Shown piece after piece: positions 25,263 through 37,645 of a stretch of DNA of 64,000 nt; position 1 is the stretch's first letter, and the number at the start of each line of letters is the position of its first letter. Under the pieces are notes generated by a model. That model made no database searches, was not told the DNA's origin, and saw only the letters and a program-made list of their open reading frames with translations. The stretch is from Eremophila alpestris peregrina. Lineage: Eukaryota > Chordata > Aves > Passeriformes > Alaudidae. The position numbers and the translations under genes were made by a program. The stretch covers positions 6,792,228 to 6,856,227 of the forward strand of contig WMCF01000034.1 of assembly GCA_009792885.1 (NCBI GenBank), read 5' to 3'.

Positions 25263-25796
25263 TAATGCAACTAAGAATATATCCTCCTTATCCATTCTGT
25301 GTTAGTTAATTTTGAAGAAAGGGCTAAAGTCAGAAATCATATTTATACATACATTTTGCCATAGAAAATTGAAAAAAGACATTGTAGGAAAGAAAAAAAA
25401 ATTATAGGGGAAAATAGAAAAAGTATGAATTTCTTTATACCCTATAAAAATATCTAAGGAGCATGAAAAACGTTGTTGTAAGGTTTTTGCATTATAAAGA
25501 TATTAAATGCTAATCTAGTTTTTGTTGATAAGGTAATATATCTTGTTATAGTAAGATAACCTGAGTATGTAAATGTTTCTTAAATCAAACTAGCATCCTC
25601 TACCATTTAATTGATATTATGATCAGAAGAATGAATATCTAAAATAGAGTGGCTATATTGGCAAAATAGATACCCAGAAGTTAATTATGAAAATTACAAA
25701 AAATTTTTCAAATTCAAAAAAGAAATATTTTTTATCTTATCCTATTTTTCCTCCTATATAAATATACTGAATACATGGTATAGGGTTAGACTCTGT

Positions 25797-25829
25797 CTTT
25801 TTTTTCTTTTTCTTTTTTTTTTTTTTTTG
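25797..25829. repeat. T-rich homopolymer tract
   Basis: T run with two C interruptions, ending in a pure T run of about 18. Confidence 0.9.
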
Positions 25830-27177
25830 TGAAACAAAGACATATTTAAATAAAGAGTTTTTCAAATTTTAGGGGAACTGGTAAACTGGCAGAATAATGG
25901 CAATAAAGGCAGAATTTCAGTGGGGAAGGGGAAATCAGCACTCAACAGGTCATCAAGCCACTCACAATTTCAGAGAGGAGAAGAATGAGACAGAATAGTA
26001 AGAGCAGCTTTGAATAGCTGTTCAGAGTAGAAAGACCAATTGAAATTTAAGACAAAGAGATTAGTCCTATAATCTCAGACAGATTCTCTAAATTATTGTT
26101 ATCTTTCCCGAGGTAGAAATCATGAAAAGAAAATTGGCAGATAAGAAACTGCTCCTGCCTGGAAACAGAACTATCCATGTGATAACTAGTAGATATTATC
26201 TATTAGGATTTATTTTCAAATTATCAAATGTCAACAGAGTTTTCTTAAAAGTGATGTAAAACTTGCACACCTTACCAAGATTTTCCATTGTATATGTTCA
26301 TCTTTAGCTTGCCAAGGGATTTAATAGAAAACCATATCATGTGAGGATGATAGGAAAGAATATTTCTGAACTCTCTAAAATATTTTATCTACAGCACTTA
26401 AAACAGCTGTTGGGTAGTCTGATGACATCTCCATTGATCTGGAAGGAAGAAAGCAGTCAGGTGAATAATAACTTCATCTGCTGCAAGATTTCCTTAACAT
26501 CTTCATTTATTGCATGAGTGCATCTTTCTATTAAATTCTCCTATCTTTTTCTCTCACAAAGCAGTAAATACTACACCACCTCTTAAGTGGATCATTTCTA
26601 GGACTAACTCCAGTTAATTCTTATCATAGATGGATGTATTTTGACACTATCTCTAACTAGTATGAAAGTGCCACATCTAAAGCATACATGCCACATCACC
26701 ACAGGTGGTGTAAACAATCTCCATGTTCTCTTCAGAGTAGAAATAATATCTTTCCAGGTTACAGGAAAATAACACAATGTTCTTTTTAAAAGAAAAACAT
26801 TCACTTTTAACTAAATGTTTGATGAATACAATGCATTAAAGCTATGTTACATAGCCTAACTTTTCAAAGAATGGTGTAATTGTAAAGCAGAGAAACGTGT
26901 TGAATTGTAGCTTTCTTATTAGACTCTTTCCTTCAGGGAACACCTGCCTTCTACAACCAAAAAAAAAAAAAACCACCAACAAAAAAACCCCCAAAATTAT
27001 TATATGCAGGAAAAGACAGTAACAAGAAAAACAAGTTTCTCTCCATAAATTATAATACTTCTCACTTGAAACTCCAGAGCAGACATAACCAATGTGACCA
27101 AAAAAAAAAAAAAAATCAGGCTCATTGAAGTCACTAAAATAATCAAAATATCTTTAATAGCACAACATAGTTTTGAA

Positions 27178-27180
<3 letters not shown>

Positions 27181-27212
<32 letters not shown>
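27181..27212. repeat. (TA)n microsatellite
   Basis: About 14-15 uninterrupted TA units. Confidence 0.95.
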
Positions 27213-27213
<1 letters not shown>

Positions 27214-28867
27214 CATAAATAGGATTTAAGAAGTGTTTCCCAGTCAGATTTCAGAGAATCAGTCTCTCGTAATTTCACCTCTCTGTACTGACTCAAAAAT
27301 GACCTTTATCTTTAGACGAGGGTGAACAAATTTCTTTTCTCTTTTTCACTGACGTGGAAACAGTAAGAATCAAAACACAGTAGTAAGCAGAATTCTTGAA
27401 GGACAGGTAGTTTCAGTTCAGATATCAAGTGAACAGAATCAGACATGGTTGTGAGGGCCTCTAATTTGACAAAGGTAAGCAACTTCTCACTGAGCTTCAG
27501 GTTACCTGTGTCAGTTTCCAGGGACTGATGGTTAAATCTTATCAATGTAGGCAGAGTCCCTTAATGTAAGGTACTGGAAGTCATTCTGGCAGTTGTTTTA
27601 AAATGAAGGAATAGTGTTATTTCTTAAAACCTTTTGAAGCAATACCTCCATGATATCATAAATATTACTTAAACCTTTGCTGTAATTAGTTTTTAAAAGT
27701 TTTTATTTATATACACTTCTATATTTCATATAACAATGAAAATTTATGTTTACAAAATGAGTTGCTAGAGAAGAGTATTATCTTGTCACTTAACTTCTAC
27801 TCACTATATTACCTTTATCTTAATTCAAAATTCAGTTTTATAGGTTCAAGTTTAAATTTCTGAAATCAGTTTAACTTTTGCAATTGCAGTGTATTGGTTT
27901 TTTGAATGTTTGAAAAAAGTAAATATCTAGGTGCTAACTTTCAGTGACAAATACAGAGTCCCACCCTAAAAGGAAAAATTTAACATTGTTTCTTAATTTC
28001 CATTTGGTACTGTATGTTCTTAGCAATCTGATGATCACTTTGTATTTAATGATGATATAGTCAGAATACTTCTGACTTACCTTTATTAACTTCATAAATT
28101 ATCCCAAGTTATTCCAAGTTCTTTACTATTGTTTTTTATAGGTCTTTTGTTTGGAGTATTTGCTTTTGCTCTTGAGAAAATTGTACAATACTTAACCTCA
28201 GTGAACAAAAGCAGCTAGTATAGTAACACCCACCAGAATTCATGTGGGCCTAATGATCACTGATTTCTGAAATTTCCTTTTTTCTCAAACATTTGGTCTG
28301 ACTTATTTCAATCATAGTCAAATTTGGAATGAAGTAAGTTGTTAGATTGTAATATTGCACGAATGAGAGCCACTTCTTCCTTCTCCTGTCTTATATGTCT
28401 TCAGAAATGTGAATGCCTCAGTTGAAAACCACTATGCTTCCAAATAGCTGCATTTTATTTACATGCTAGATACAAATTGATTCTCTATGAATACAGCACA
28501 CACAAATAAACAGACTAGTCCCCAATCCACTGTTGTTCAGGTAGTGTGAGTATTCTTAACCTTGAAAGAATTGCAGATTTAACCTTATGTGATTACCAGA
28601 AAAGTCTTTTATATCTCTGTCTATACTATGCTGTTTACCTGGTTATCTTCTTGCAACGCCTTTTAAATAAAATGCCAAATTCTGAAAAGCCATCTTTATG
28701 ATACTTGTTATGGCAGATTATATAGATGCAGAGAGTATGCACAATTGATGGAAAAATATTAATATATTTTTGTCTGAACACTGTGTTAACAAATTCAGAT
28801 AATCTGCAAAATACAACATTAATTTTTATAAAGGTGATTACATTTTAATAATTTTTGGCTTTGGAGG

Positions 28868-28925
28868 TTTTTTTTGTTTGTTTGGCTTTTAGAGGGGTTT
28901 TTGGTTGGTTTGATTTTTTTTTATA
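28868..28925. repeat. G/T-rich low-complexity tract
   Basis: T-rich with G clusters on the + strand. The 60-codon frame through it is an artefact of composition. Confidence 0.7.
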
Positions 28926-29810
28926 ATAGTGTTGTCATTGTTTCCTCCCTGTTTCTATTTCATTTGCAGGTTTTTCTGGTACATTTTCTTTGCTTTTCTT
29001 TGAACTCCTCGATATTTCATAAACTATTTGTATTGAAAATTAGTTTCCCAATATGAAGAATAGAGGGTTTATACCTATAATACTGGACTCACTAACCGTT
29101 GCTGTCTAAAAAATATGATTAAAAATCAATAAATTCTTATTTAATTAAGAAAAATATGTTTTTTTACAGAAGGTTTGTTATCACAGGATGCTTTGACCTT
29201 GCAATTTGCTTGTACCTTTTCTGCCTACAGTATCTACATTAGGTTGCATTCACCCTTTGAGATTTGCATGTTGTTAAGCAAGGCTACTAAAATGTTCCAT
29301 TTTGCTTTTATCCTTTCAATTTGTTGAGATGATTTCCAGCATCTGTCTGGAGTCAGCCAGTGCTCAACAATTTTTGTCTACCACATTTTAATCAAAAGCA
29401 CTGTTCTGGAAATTATTTTTAATTCCTTGCTTTTTCCCTCCATAATTATTAAGTGAGTTATAACAGATGATTCTTGCATGCATGTATATATCTAAATATG
29501 CAGTGCAAGAGTGGTGGGGGTTCAGCTTGCCTCGAGGTTGTACATCCAGGGGTAGAATGCAGCAATGTGAGGAGCATACTTTCACACAAGGAGGCAGAAA
29601 GGAATATCACTACAATATTAATAAATGACTTTGAGTGTCCTAGGCTCATATCCCTAAGCATCAAACTCCTTATGTAGACTGACTATTTGTTACATAAGAA
29701 ACCACAGTTTTGGCAAAAGCAGATGCCTCCTTGGGGTGCAGTACCATTTGTGCCCATTCTCAAATGAAATACCATGAGCAGTGACTTGAATCCCATGAAG
29801 TCTCCATTTT

Positions 29811-29946
29811 CTACTCCAGCAGGGCAAGAAGTGATCTCAGGAGCAGTGGGCTTCCCTGCCAAGTGCCTCTGTTAGCCAAGAATGTGAAAATGAGACGGGT
29901 AAGAAAATGAGACAGGCTACACAGCTGTCTCAATGTATTAGACATC
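29811..29946 (-). CDS. Last coding exon, C-terminus and stop
   Basis: A strong acceptor ('ctttgcactgttttcag') is followed by 44 codons and TAG. It begins MSNTLRQLCSLSHFLTRLIF and ends in SLLALLE. It is rich in Leu, Phe, Arg and Ser, which suggests a helical tail. It enters in phase 2 (one base completes the codon), which fits the exon at 30.9 kb and would give a lysine at the junction. No donor was seen before the stop, so this is taken as terminal. Confidence 0.55.
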
Positions 29947-30848
29947 CTGAAAACAGTGCAAAGTAAGGAATTTGTGAGAAATGGTGCTGGACAAAAAATT
30001 AACAACCGGACAATGTGCTAGCATTTTCTATGGAAAAATGAGCCAAAGTTAAAAGAATGGATCACAGGTGCTTTTAAGTCATAGGAAATGATCAACCTTA
30101 TTTTTCCTATGAAGGCATTTTTGACTGTCCACAAGACTTTATGCACTGTTACTGCACTGACCCTGTAAGACTTAAATGGACCACATTTTGTATCAAAGAC
30201 TGGAATCAAAAAAAACATGGTGTATAAAGAGTAGGAGAACTCATAAAAACATTTTTTTTTCAAAACTATAGATATACTTGAACCCCAGAAAAATATGGAC
30301 ATTGTGGAAACTAAAGAAAACACATGGATGGTGGGTCTACACTTTAAAAGGTTATCAGTCTATGATTAAAACATTATTAATTAAAAAGTCAAATTCTGTT
30401 TTATTCCATTAAATTTGTTGGGTTTGTGTATGCTTATGTGTATTTATGGGTTTGAGTTTGTTTGCAATCTTGTTTTGGGAGTTTTTTGTGGGTTTTGGGG
30501 TTTTTGGTTGTTGGTTGGTTAGTTTGGTATTTTGTTTTGCCATGGGTTTGAGGGGGTTTGGGTGTTTTTTAAAAATAATTTCAATAAAAATTTTGAAAAT
30601 GTATCCCTAATCTATCAGTTTCTCTCTTTAATGGATTTGGTGACAAAAGACAAGTCCTGAGTAAAATATAGACTCAGGAAGTTGATCAAGATTACCAGTC
30701 CATTCTAATGAAAACAATAAAATTTAGGCAAGTTTGGCTGTTTATTAGAAGAGGCTGGACCAGTGGACATAACCTTTAGCTCAACTCTAGAACTATATAT
30801 GAAATATTTGTACACAAAATAATTATGCACATGAAAAAAAAGATACAC

Positions 30849-30972
30849 TTTCTGAAATATTCCCATATGTCTTCTTTGAAGTTGGCTCTTTTGTTTTTCC
30901 CAAGCCATGCAAGTAACATTTTGTCAGATAAAATAGAATAAAATACACAGATTATATGTTTGATCTCTGTTT
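30849..30972 (-). CDS. Coding exon (penultimate)
   Basis: Acceptor 'cttgtttccag', 124 nt in phase 1 to 2, weak donor 'gtgtat'. It encodes a segment containing MLLAWLGKNKRANFKEDIWE. Phases match both neighbours. The donor is poorer than the others, so the right edge of the coding part is the least certain point. Confidence 0.5.
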
Positions 30973-31251
30973 CTGGAAACAAGATTATCTCAGTGTTTCA
31001 GCTCTTTGTCTTTTCTTGACAACAAACGGAAAGGTATGTAGAGTTTATTGTTAGATGATAAAATGAAAAATATTCTTTGATAGTATGTGAATGCTAAGAG
31101 GCACAAAATAAACAGCAGTAACAAAATTATCATCTGCCACTGCAGGTCATGTTATATTAACCAACAGTTTCTGCATTACTTTTCATTATAGTGTTTCATA
31201 GACATATGAAAATGAAAAATATTTTGACATTCAACAAAGAAATAATTACAC

Positions 31252-31332
31252 GTTTCCAGGTAAGAGATGCTGTCAAAATTAGATTTTCCCACTGCATGAT
31301 AGAATTCAATTCGCAGAGTGAGGTTTCCCAAG
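31252..31332 (-). CDS. Coding exon
   Basis: Excellent acceptor (pyrimidine tract ending 'tttcctcaccag') and 81 nt in phase 1 to 1, encoding WETSLCELNSIMQWENLILT. The donor is 'gtgtaa'. An overlapping 'gtaatt' two bases further would end in phase 0 and not fit the next exon. The split codon joins with the C left by the 35.6 kb exon to make proline. Confidence 0.65.
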
Positions 31333-32839
31333 CTGGTGAGGAAAGACCACAGCAGTAGGAAGGCACCACGGGGAGTAATACCTTTATCTGCAAACTGCAT
31401 CACACTTGTGCTAAGCTAGTGAGACACGAGCAGAACTTACAGGGCTGTGGGGTGAAAGTGATCAATGTTTCTCTTATAAGCATAAACAGGACAAAGCTAT
31501 TGCTCACAGCCATAAACTTAATGTTCCTAATCCATCACCTGATGGAAAAATAAGTAGCACCTGACAAAAGGGACAGTGTGGACTCAGTGAGCCCAAGAAG
31601 GCACTTATGCTCAGACCAGTAGAGAAATATGCTTTCAGCATTTCAAATCTCAAAAGCAGGTGTGATTCCACAACTCTTGATTCCAAAACCTAATTTTCCC
31701 TAATTCTAATTCTCACAGACAATTTTTCCCAGTTTCTCTCTGTATGTTTCAAATTATAGTTTCATTCTTCTGAATTTGATTATTTTACTTTTTTAAAAAA
31801 TTGTTTTAAAAGTTCTGTATTGCTTTGGAAACCAACATTTGGTTTGATCCAGTTTGTTAACTTTAAACATTTTTTAAAAGAAAGAATAATAACACTGCAA
31901 TAATTTTTCCTCTTTTTGAATGTGCTTTTGTTTTTCTCTGATGAGATGATTATAAACATTTCTCTATATTTTTCTATACACTATTTCAGTATTTCAGTTT
32001 ATTGTGTTTTTCAGTTCCCTCTGATAGACTCACATTGTGAGAGTCAGGCAGATCAATAAATCCCTAAAAGAGAGTAAGGCAAAAGTGGTGGGCAAGGGTG
32101 AAGCTCTGTGAATAATGTAGAGTGTGATAGACCATCACAATTGCAAGAAACCTCACCTTGATCTCCGCATAAAGAGGCCACACAAAGGCCTTTGTTTTAA
32201 ATAAACAGCTATGAACTGGTGCTGTAAAAGTTTGCCCCTGATTTCATTATAAGAATGTGAATGTCTCCCCAGTTTAGCCAGATCAGCACCTGTGTGAGTG
32301 CTGGGGAGTGAGGAGAGTGAACAATTGTTTAGCCCAACCCAGACTATAAAAAACAGGCAACCAGCAAATGAATTTTAAGAGAGCAACAGGCCTGGGTTAG
32401 CAACAACCCTTCTATTCCTTCCTACTGAGGACGCTGAGCATCATGACACAGCATATGGTTGAGGCTGGCAACAGGAATCACATTGGTATTGTGATTGAAC
32501 TGCTTATTGCAACTTCTGCATTCTGCCATAATCTACCTTTGTTTTGAGATTTCAGTCTATTTTTAGTCACTCTACTAAACCAGAAAGCCTGTGTGATAAC
32601 AATTATCTTTAAATAGCTAAATTTCAGATTAAACATTATGCCCTCTGTGTCTAAAGAACATGCTCAGAACTTTTGGACTCTCACACATATCAAATGAATT
32701 TAGATTGTCGACCAATCTTAAACCACAACACTGCATTTTCTAACAGACTGGAATGTTTTCATGAAGGGCAGCACACTGTTGAGGAGAGACAGACCAGAAA
32801 GGTACAGCTAGGACACTCACAATCATCTTCTGAAGGTTG

Positions 32840-33085
32840 TGGCAATCAGGATTGATGCCTGGGGATTGGAAGAGAGCAAATGGTATTCCAGTCTTCAAAA
32901 TAGGCAAAAAGGGACCTACGGGCAAATCAATTTCACCTCAATGCATGAAAAAGTGATGCAGCGTCTCATTCTAGAGGCTAATTCTATCCACATGGAGGAC
33001 AAGAAAGTAATCAGGAGCAGTCAGCATGGATTCACTTCAGGAAAATCAAGCTCAATCAACATGATTACCTTCTGTGATGGATCCA
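32840..33085 (+). mobile_element. CR1 RT N-terminal fragment
   Basis: Degraded CR1 RT start on the + strand: 'ggtattccagtcttcaaaat' matches the VTPIFKKG-like region, and 'gtcagcatggattcac' the SQHGFTKG-like region. About 245 bp, antisense to the host gene, within an intron. Confidence 0.8.
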
Positions 33086-33194
33086 TTTAACCCACCTGGC
33101 CCAAACTTATAATAATCCATGCATTTGGGAGATTCTCACAATCAAGAAGATCGGATGGAGAGGATCAACAGGATGCCATTGGGATCCACAGAGC

Positions 33195-33305
33195 AGTGAT
33201 CTTTTCTACTTTATCTATTTCTATCACTCTCTTTCTCTCCCCCTCCCCGTCTTTTATCTTTCTTTCTCTTTGTTTTTGCTCCTTTCTCTCTCTGTGTCTC
33301 TCTCC
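33195..33305. repeat. Pyrimidine-rich tract
   Basis: C/T-rich on the + strand with repeated 'tctttct' and 'ctctct' motifs. It separates two CR1 pieces. Confidence 0.8.
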
Positions 33306-33409
33306 ATCTCATTTACTGTTAAACAAAACCCAAACTTTTTAGCACTTTAATTCAGGAACAAGTACCACTGTAAAATTTTTAATAACCAGATCATAACAGA
33401 ACCTCATCA

Positions 33410-33775
33410 ACTTCTGTAAGTATCTAAAGGGAGGGCGTCAAGAGGATGGATCCAGAGTCTTCTCAGCTGTGCCAAACAATAGGATGAGAGGCAATGGGCA
33501 CAGGAAGCTCCACCTGAACATGAGGAAGAGCTTCTTTACTGTGTTGGTGACGAGGACTGGAGCAGGTTGCCCAGAGAGGTCATGGGCTTGACTTCAGTGG
33601 TGATATTCAAGAACTGGCTGGACATAAGACGTATTCAAGACACTAGGATGTCTTCATGACACTAGGACGTATTCAATGCTCTAGGATGACTCTTTTTGAG
33701 CAGGGAAGCTGGAGTAGATGATCCACTGAGGCTCCTTCCAAGCTTACCTGTTCTGTGACTGTGTTCATCGCATCT
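33410..33775 (+). mobile_element. CR1 3'-end fragment
   Basis: CR1 tail beginning 'aagtatctaaagggagggcg' (about 33,418), through 'ggttgcccagagaggtc' (about 33,566) to 'ctgttctgtgactg'. A local duplication of 'gacactagga' with neighbouring 'acgtattcaa' occurs at about 33,625-33,680. It is probably part of the same insertion as the 32,840 piece, with the middle lost. Confidence 0.85.
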
Positions 33776-33782
33776 AAAATAA

Positions 33783-33813
33783 TCTGGGCCACACCTTTAT
33801 TGTGTGGCCCAGA
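33783..33813. repeat. Perfect GC-rich inverted repeat
   Basis: Arms of 12 bp (tctgggccacac and its complement) with a 7-nt loop, immediately beyond the CR1 tail. Confidence 0.85.
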
Positions 33814-35552
33814 GTGATGTAGTTCCTCAGCAACTACAACTTTTCATATGCAAGACTAAGTTTGAACCTTGTCAAATTCACAAAGATTCTAGCCTGTGGG
33901 GAAAAAAGAAAAGAAAAAAAGCAAGTGCCACCTAATGCCAAGTTAGATAAATCTGTCATTTTCTCTTTGTTGGCTTTAGTAATGGCTCTGGAAATAATGA
34001 AAAACCTATTGCTTGAGAAATATTTCCATTGTATATGAGCTACTGAAATGCTATCCTTACCTCAGTCATATGTTTTTGACATCCTGCCTCTTTGTCAATT
34101 TCTTGATGCATTATGAAGAGTGGGGATTTGCTCAGCCTGGACATTTTGTTCACAAGATTAATGCAATCTGGAAATGGCAGAGGAGGAGTTAGTAGGCATA
34201 ACTGGTCTCCCACTAACTAATATAAACTAGCTAATATAAAACAAAAAAGGAATGAAGAAAAGGAAAAGAATAAATAAATTAAAATAGAATATCCTGTGAC
34301 ACACTATCCCATAGAGGCTATGTTTTGTTAATGATTTATAAGCAGATATGATGATGATTATATCTATTTTTAAAATTTCAGATTTTTTTTCAAATTTAGA
34401 GCTAGAACTTTTCAAATTATTATTAAAAATATTCTGAGAATATGCAGACTATATTAGCAACTATGCAATTAGGGAAACAGTAAATGTAAAAGCTGGTATG
34501 TGATGTTATTGCTCTGATTTTTTATGCTTCACAATAAAACCAGAGGAGATATATTTCAATCAGACTATGTAGAGCTAAGAGATGAGCTTGAATTAGAAAG
34601 GTTACCACAACCTTTAATATCTTTTCTCAGCACAATTGTAGATGATTTGTGCTGAGGTAGGAGAGTATTTTGCATGGGTTAAATTCCCATTTTAGATCTG
34701 TGACATTCTTTATGGCATTTACAAATACTGCAAAACCCGACTGAAAACCAGTCGAAGGACACTTAGTGAGAAGCATCAGTAAACTAAACTAACTTACTGT
34801 TGAAAGAGGCTGCTGCTTGAAATGTTGCTATTTTCTCTCACAGAAAAACCTAATTTGCATCTGCCACAACACCAAATGTAAATGCTTTAGATTTTCAACA
34901 CAAAGTAAGATATCTTTAAACTAAGGACAGTTTAAAAATAGACCTCAGTCATGAACTCTAAATATTCATTGACCAAAATATCAAAGGAATTGCCATTAAA
35001 ATTCACTAATAGAGATAACTAACTTGGATCTGTTGAATCACTTTGGACACAGCTTTAGAATTTACCACTTCATGTAGAATGTCATGCACTCAAGAAAAAA
35101 ACGCAGCTTCTCTAACCCCCAGTCGACATCCTTTCCTTTTTCTTTACTGCATACATTCACTTACTATTTTGTGTAACTAGTGGATCTCAATGTTGGATGA
35201 TAGTGTACTGTCAAATTTTGCTTACTCTGATCTCCAGTGTACATTTACAAAGTAACACAAAACAACGACTCAAAAGTGTGAAATAATGCCTGTCCCTTTT
35301 CTGAGCATGGGCATTTGTGAATGTTTAAAAAAGAATGCTGTATGTCAAATTTGTTTTCAATTTAATTTTTTTTTGGTGAGATTTTGGTGGTCTATGCATA
35401 GTGGAATACCAGCTGATTTTTTCTGTCTCAAGGGAACATTATCGTTCTCAATACAGAGCATATTTCTACTGTTTTAATAAATGTATTTATGTAACAAACA
35501 GGAATATACTGATCAGCCCATTATGTTTGATTTGACACTGCTGATCACTTAC

Positions 35553-35628
35553 GTGCTTGCAGGTCATCTTGCCACATGCTTCTGTATATGTTTTGCAAGT
35601 TAATTATCTTAATGGCCTGCTGGATCTG
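35553..35628 (-). CDS. Coding exon
   Basis: Strong acceptor ('gtactgtttgctttccag') and consensus donor 'gtaagt'. The 76 nt, phase 0 to 1, encode IQQAIKIINLQNIYRSMWQD and a few more residues. The pattern of Q, I, L and K suggests an amphipathic helix. The frame stays open upstream into intron sequence, but the acceptor quality and the phase fit with the 39.4 kb exon favour this start. Confidence 0.75.
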
Positions 35629-37438
35629 CTGGAAAGCAAACAGTACTGGCAAATCAAATGGCCTTACAGAAGTGGGTTCTATAATTTGCTTGTCCATTCT
35701 AAAGTGCTGAGAATTTTGTAAAACGCATTTCTGAAGCATCTCACAACTTTTCCTGTCACAAATACAAATCATGGAGCTCTCTGTGTGTAGCAGGGCCAGT
35801 TGCCTTAGTAACAGCATCACCCCACTTCCTCAGCCGAAGTGCCAAGTCTCTGTGCTTGAGGCACTGAGGTCTCTCTGCAGATTCTGTTAAGTCATAGCTT
35901 TCCCAGGGAAGAATGTCAGCTTGTTTAACCAGTCTGGGGAAGAATTATATACAGAGAAATTTGGCTGAGGCTTCATTTCACTTCACCTCCTGTAAAATAT
36001 GCTCCTTCTTGAATAAAGGGTGATTAAGTCAATTGTCATCTACTGTGATCTCTTAAAATTTATTAGAGATATACAAGTGATCAAACACCCATATAGAAGT
36101 AAAACTTTTTACTAAATCTGTGAATTGTATTTTATGTTAAAAAGTAAAGAAGAAAAAAAAAGCATTGAGTACACCGTGGGCTATAAAGATACAAATGAAA
36201 GAATGTTCAAGCGTTCTTGAAGCCTGCAAGGGATCCGGAGAAACTTTACATTATTATACACACAAAAATAGACTTTCTCTTTTAATTAGTGATTTTGTGG
36301 CTTGCTAACATCACTTGGAAGCATATTTCAGTGATCTATGTCACCCTAAGGCAAGAGTCATTTTGAACAGCAGGTGCAATCCCAGAAGTACAGATAATCA
36401 ATTGGAAACCAGCCATTCTTGTCTTTAAAATTGCTTTATAAGGATAATTAAGACAAATTTCTGGCTCTAAACCATTTATCTGGAGGTGTTTTTTTGGTTT
36501 TTAGTGCCTTTTTTTTTTTGTTCACTTACTGTTATTATCTTGAACACAAAATTTTGATAAACACAAAAAGCAGAACATGAATGGGTTTCATTATAAAGTA
36601 TTTGATAACACTGAATTACTAAAAGCAAAATGAAAGCCAAACCAGAAACAAAATTCACAAGCTAAGCCAGCCAACCCAAATTAACTGGTAATATGTTACC
36701 AGGTTCCTCTGCCAGAAGCCAGTGATTAAATGCTTAGTTTATCTACCTTCTTCAGCCTATGAAGAGGTATGAAGGCATTACAGGTACAAAAAAAAAATCT
36801 GAAAGTTAATGTCCAAATTTCAGGGACTACTTTTTTAAAAAAATCAACCTTTTTCAGAAAAATACTAAATTTTTTTGACACAAGGAAGGAAAACACTGAA
36901 ATAAAAAATATTTAAGCATATATCAAAGTGAATTTCCTTCATCAGTTGCATGTTATGTACTCTTTCAGTAGAAGTATTGTAACTAGCATTAAATTAATAG
37001 TAAATCAGAATACAATATGATGATTTAGAAAGAAAAGGGGAAAAAAAATCACAATTTAAAGCCAATGCTGAGAACATTTCAGTATTTATTGGAAAAATTG
37101 GGAAATTTACTTGCTTTTCTAGGTAATATGAAAGCTGTGGATGGTTGAAAGCACCTATGACACCCAGCCATGTTTGAAGTAACATCTTATAATAGCCCAT
37201 AATTAGAGCTGGTAACCTAAATGTATTTAGTGTATTTTTAAAAACAACATTCATTTCAAAATCATGTTTGAACACTGAATTCAGAATAGGTTTTGCAAGA
37301 ACAAGCAGAAAGTGGAATTTTGTAAGCATCTTTTGCTTACTAGATAAAATGAAATTTCTCTTAAATTGGATGAGCAATATTAGAGAGATCTGAACAAAAA
37401 TATAACCAACACATTCTGGAGACATAAGGCTATCAAAA

Positions 37439-37645
37439 ATGATTAATTCCTCTGTCAGACTTTATTCTGTGGCTCCCAGCAACAGAAAATTCTTCATGGA
37501 CAAGGAAAAAGGGGATAAACAACCCACAACCTTTTTGGATCTTCCTAGTATATATCTCAGTATAAGTTGGATAACACAAGAGGAACAAGACAAACTTGAA
37601 AAGTGGTTACATCAATATGCTTCCCTTGAAGATCACACCTATTAG
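37439..37645 (+). other. Unexplained open frame within an intron
   Basis: A 68-codon frame on the strand opposite to the gene, protein-like towards its end (SWITQEEQDKLEKWLHQY). There is no promoter, splice context or family match. Possibly an old retroelement fragment or chance. Confidence 0.15.

Larger units (their letters stand above)
23277..29810. other. Intergenic region between the ERV and the 3' end of the minus-strand gene
   Basis: AT-rich. It holds the microsatellites and hairpins listed separately and three weak minus-strand exon-like segments (23,751-23,809, about 26,680-26,780 and 27,320-27,510). ATTAAA-type polyadenylation signals on the minus strand lie at 29,418-29,423 and 29,387-29,392, about 390-430 nt past the stop codon of the gene. 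They are the best visible candidates for its transcript end. Confidence 0.4.
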
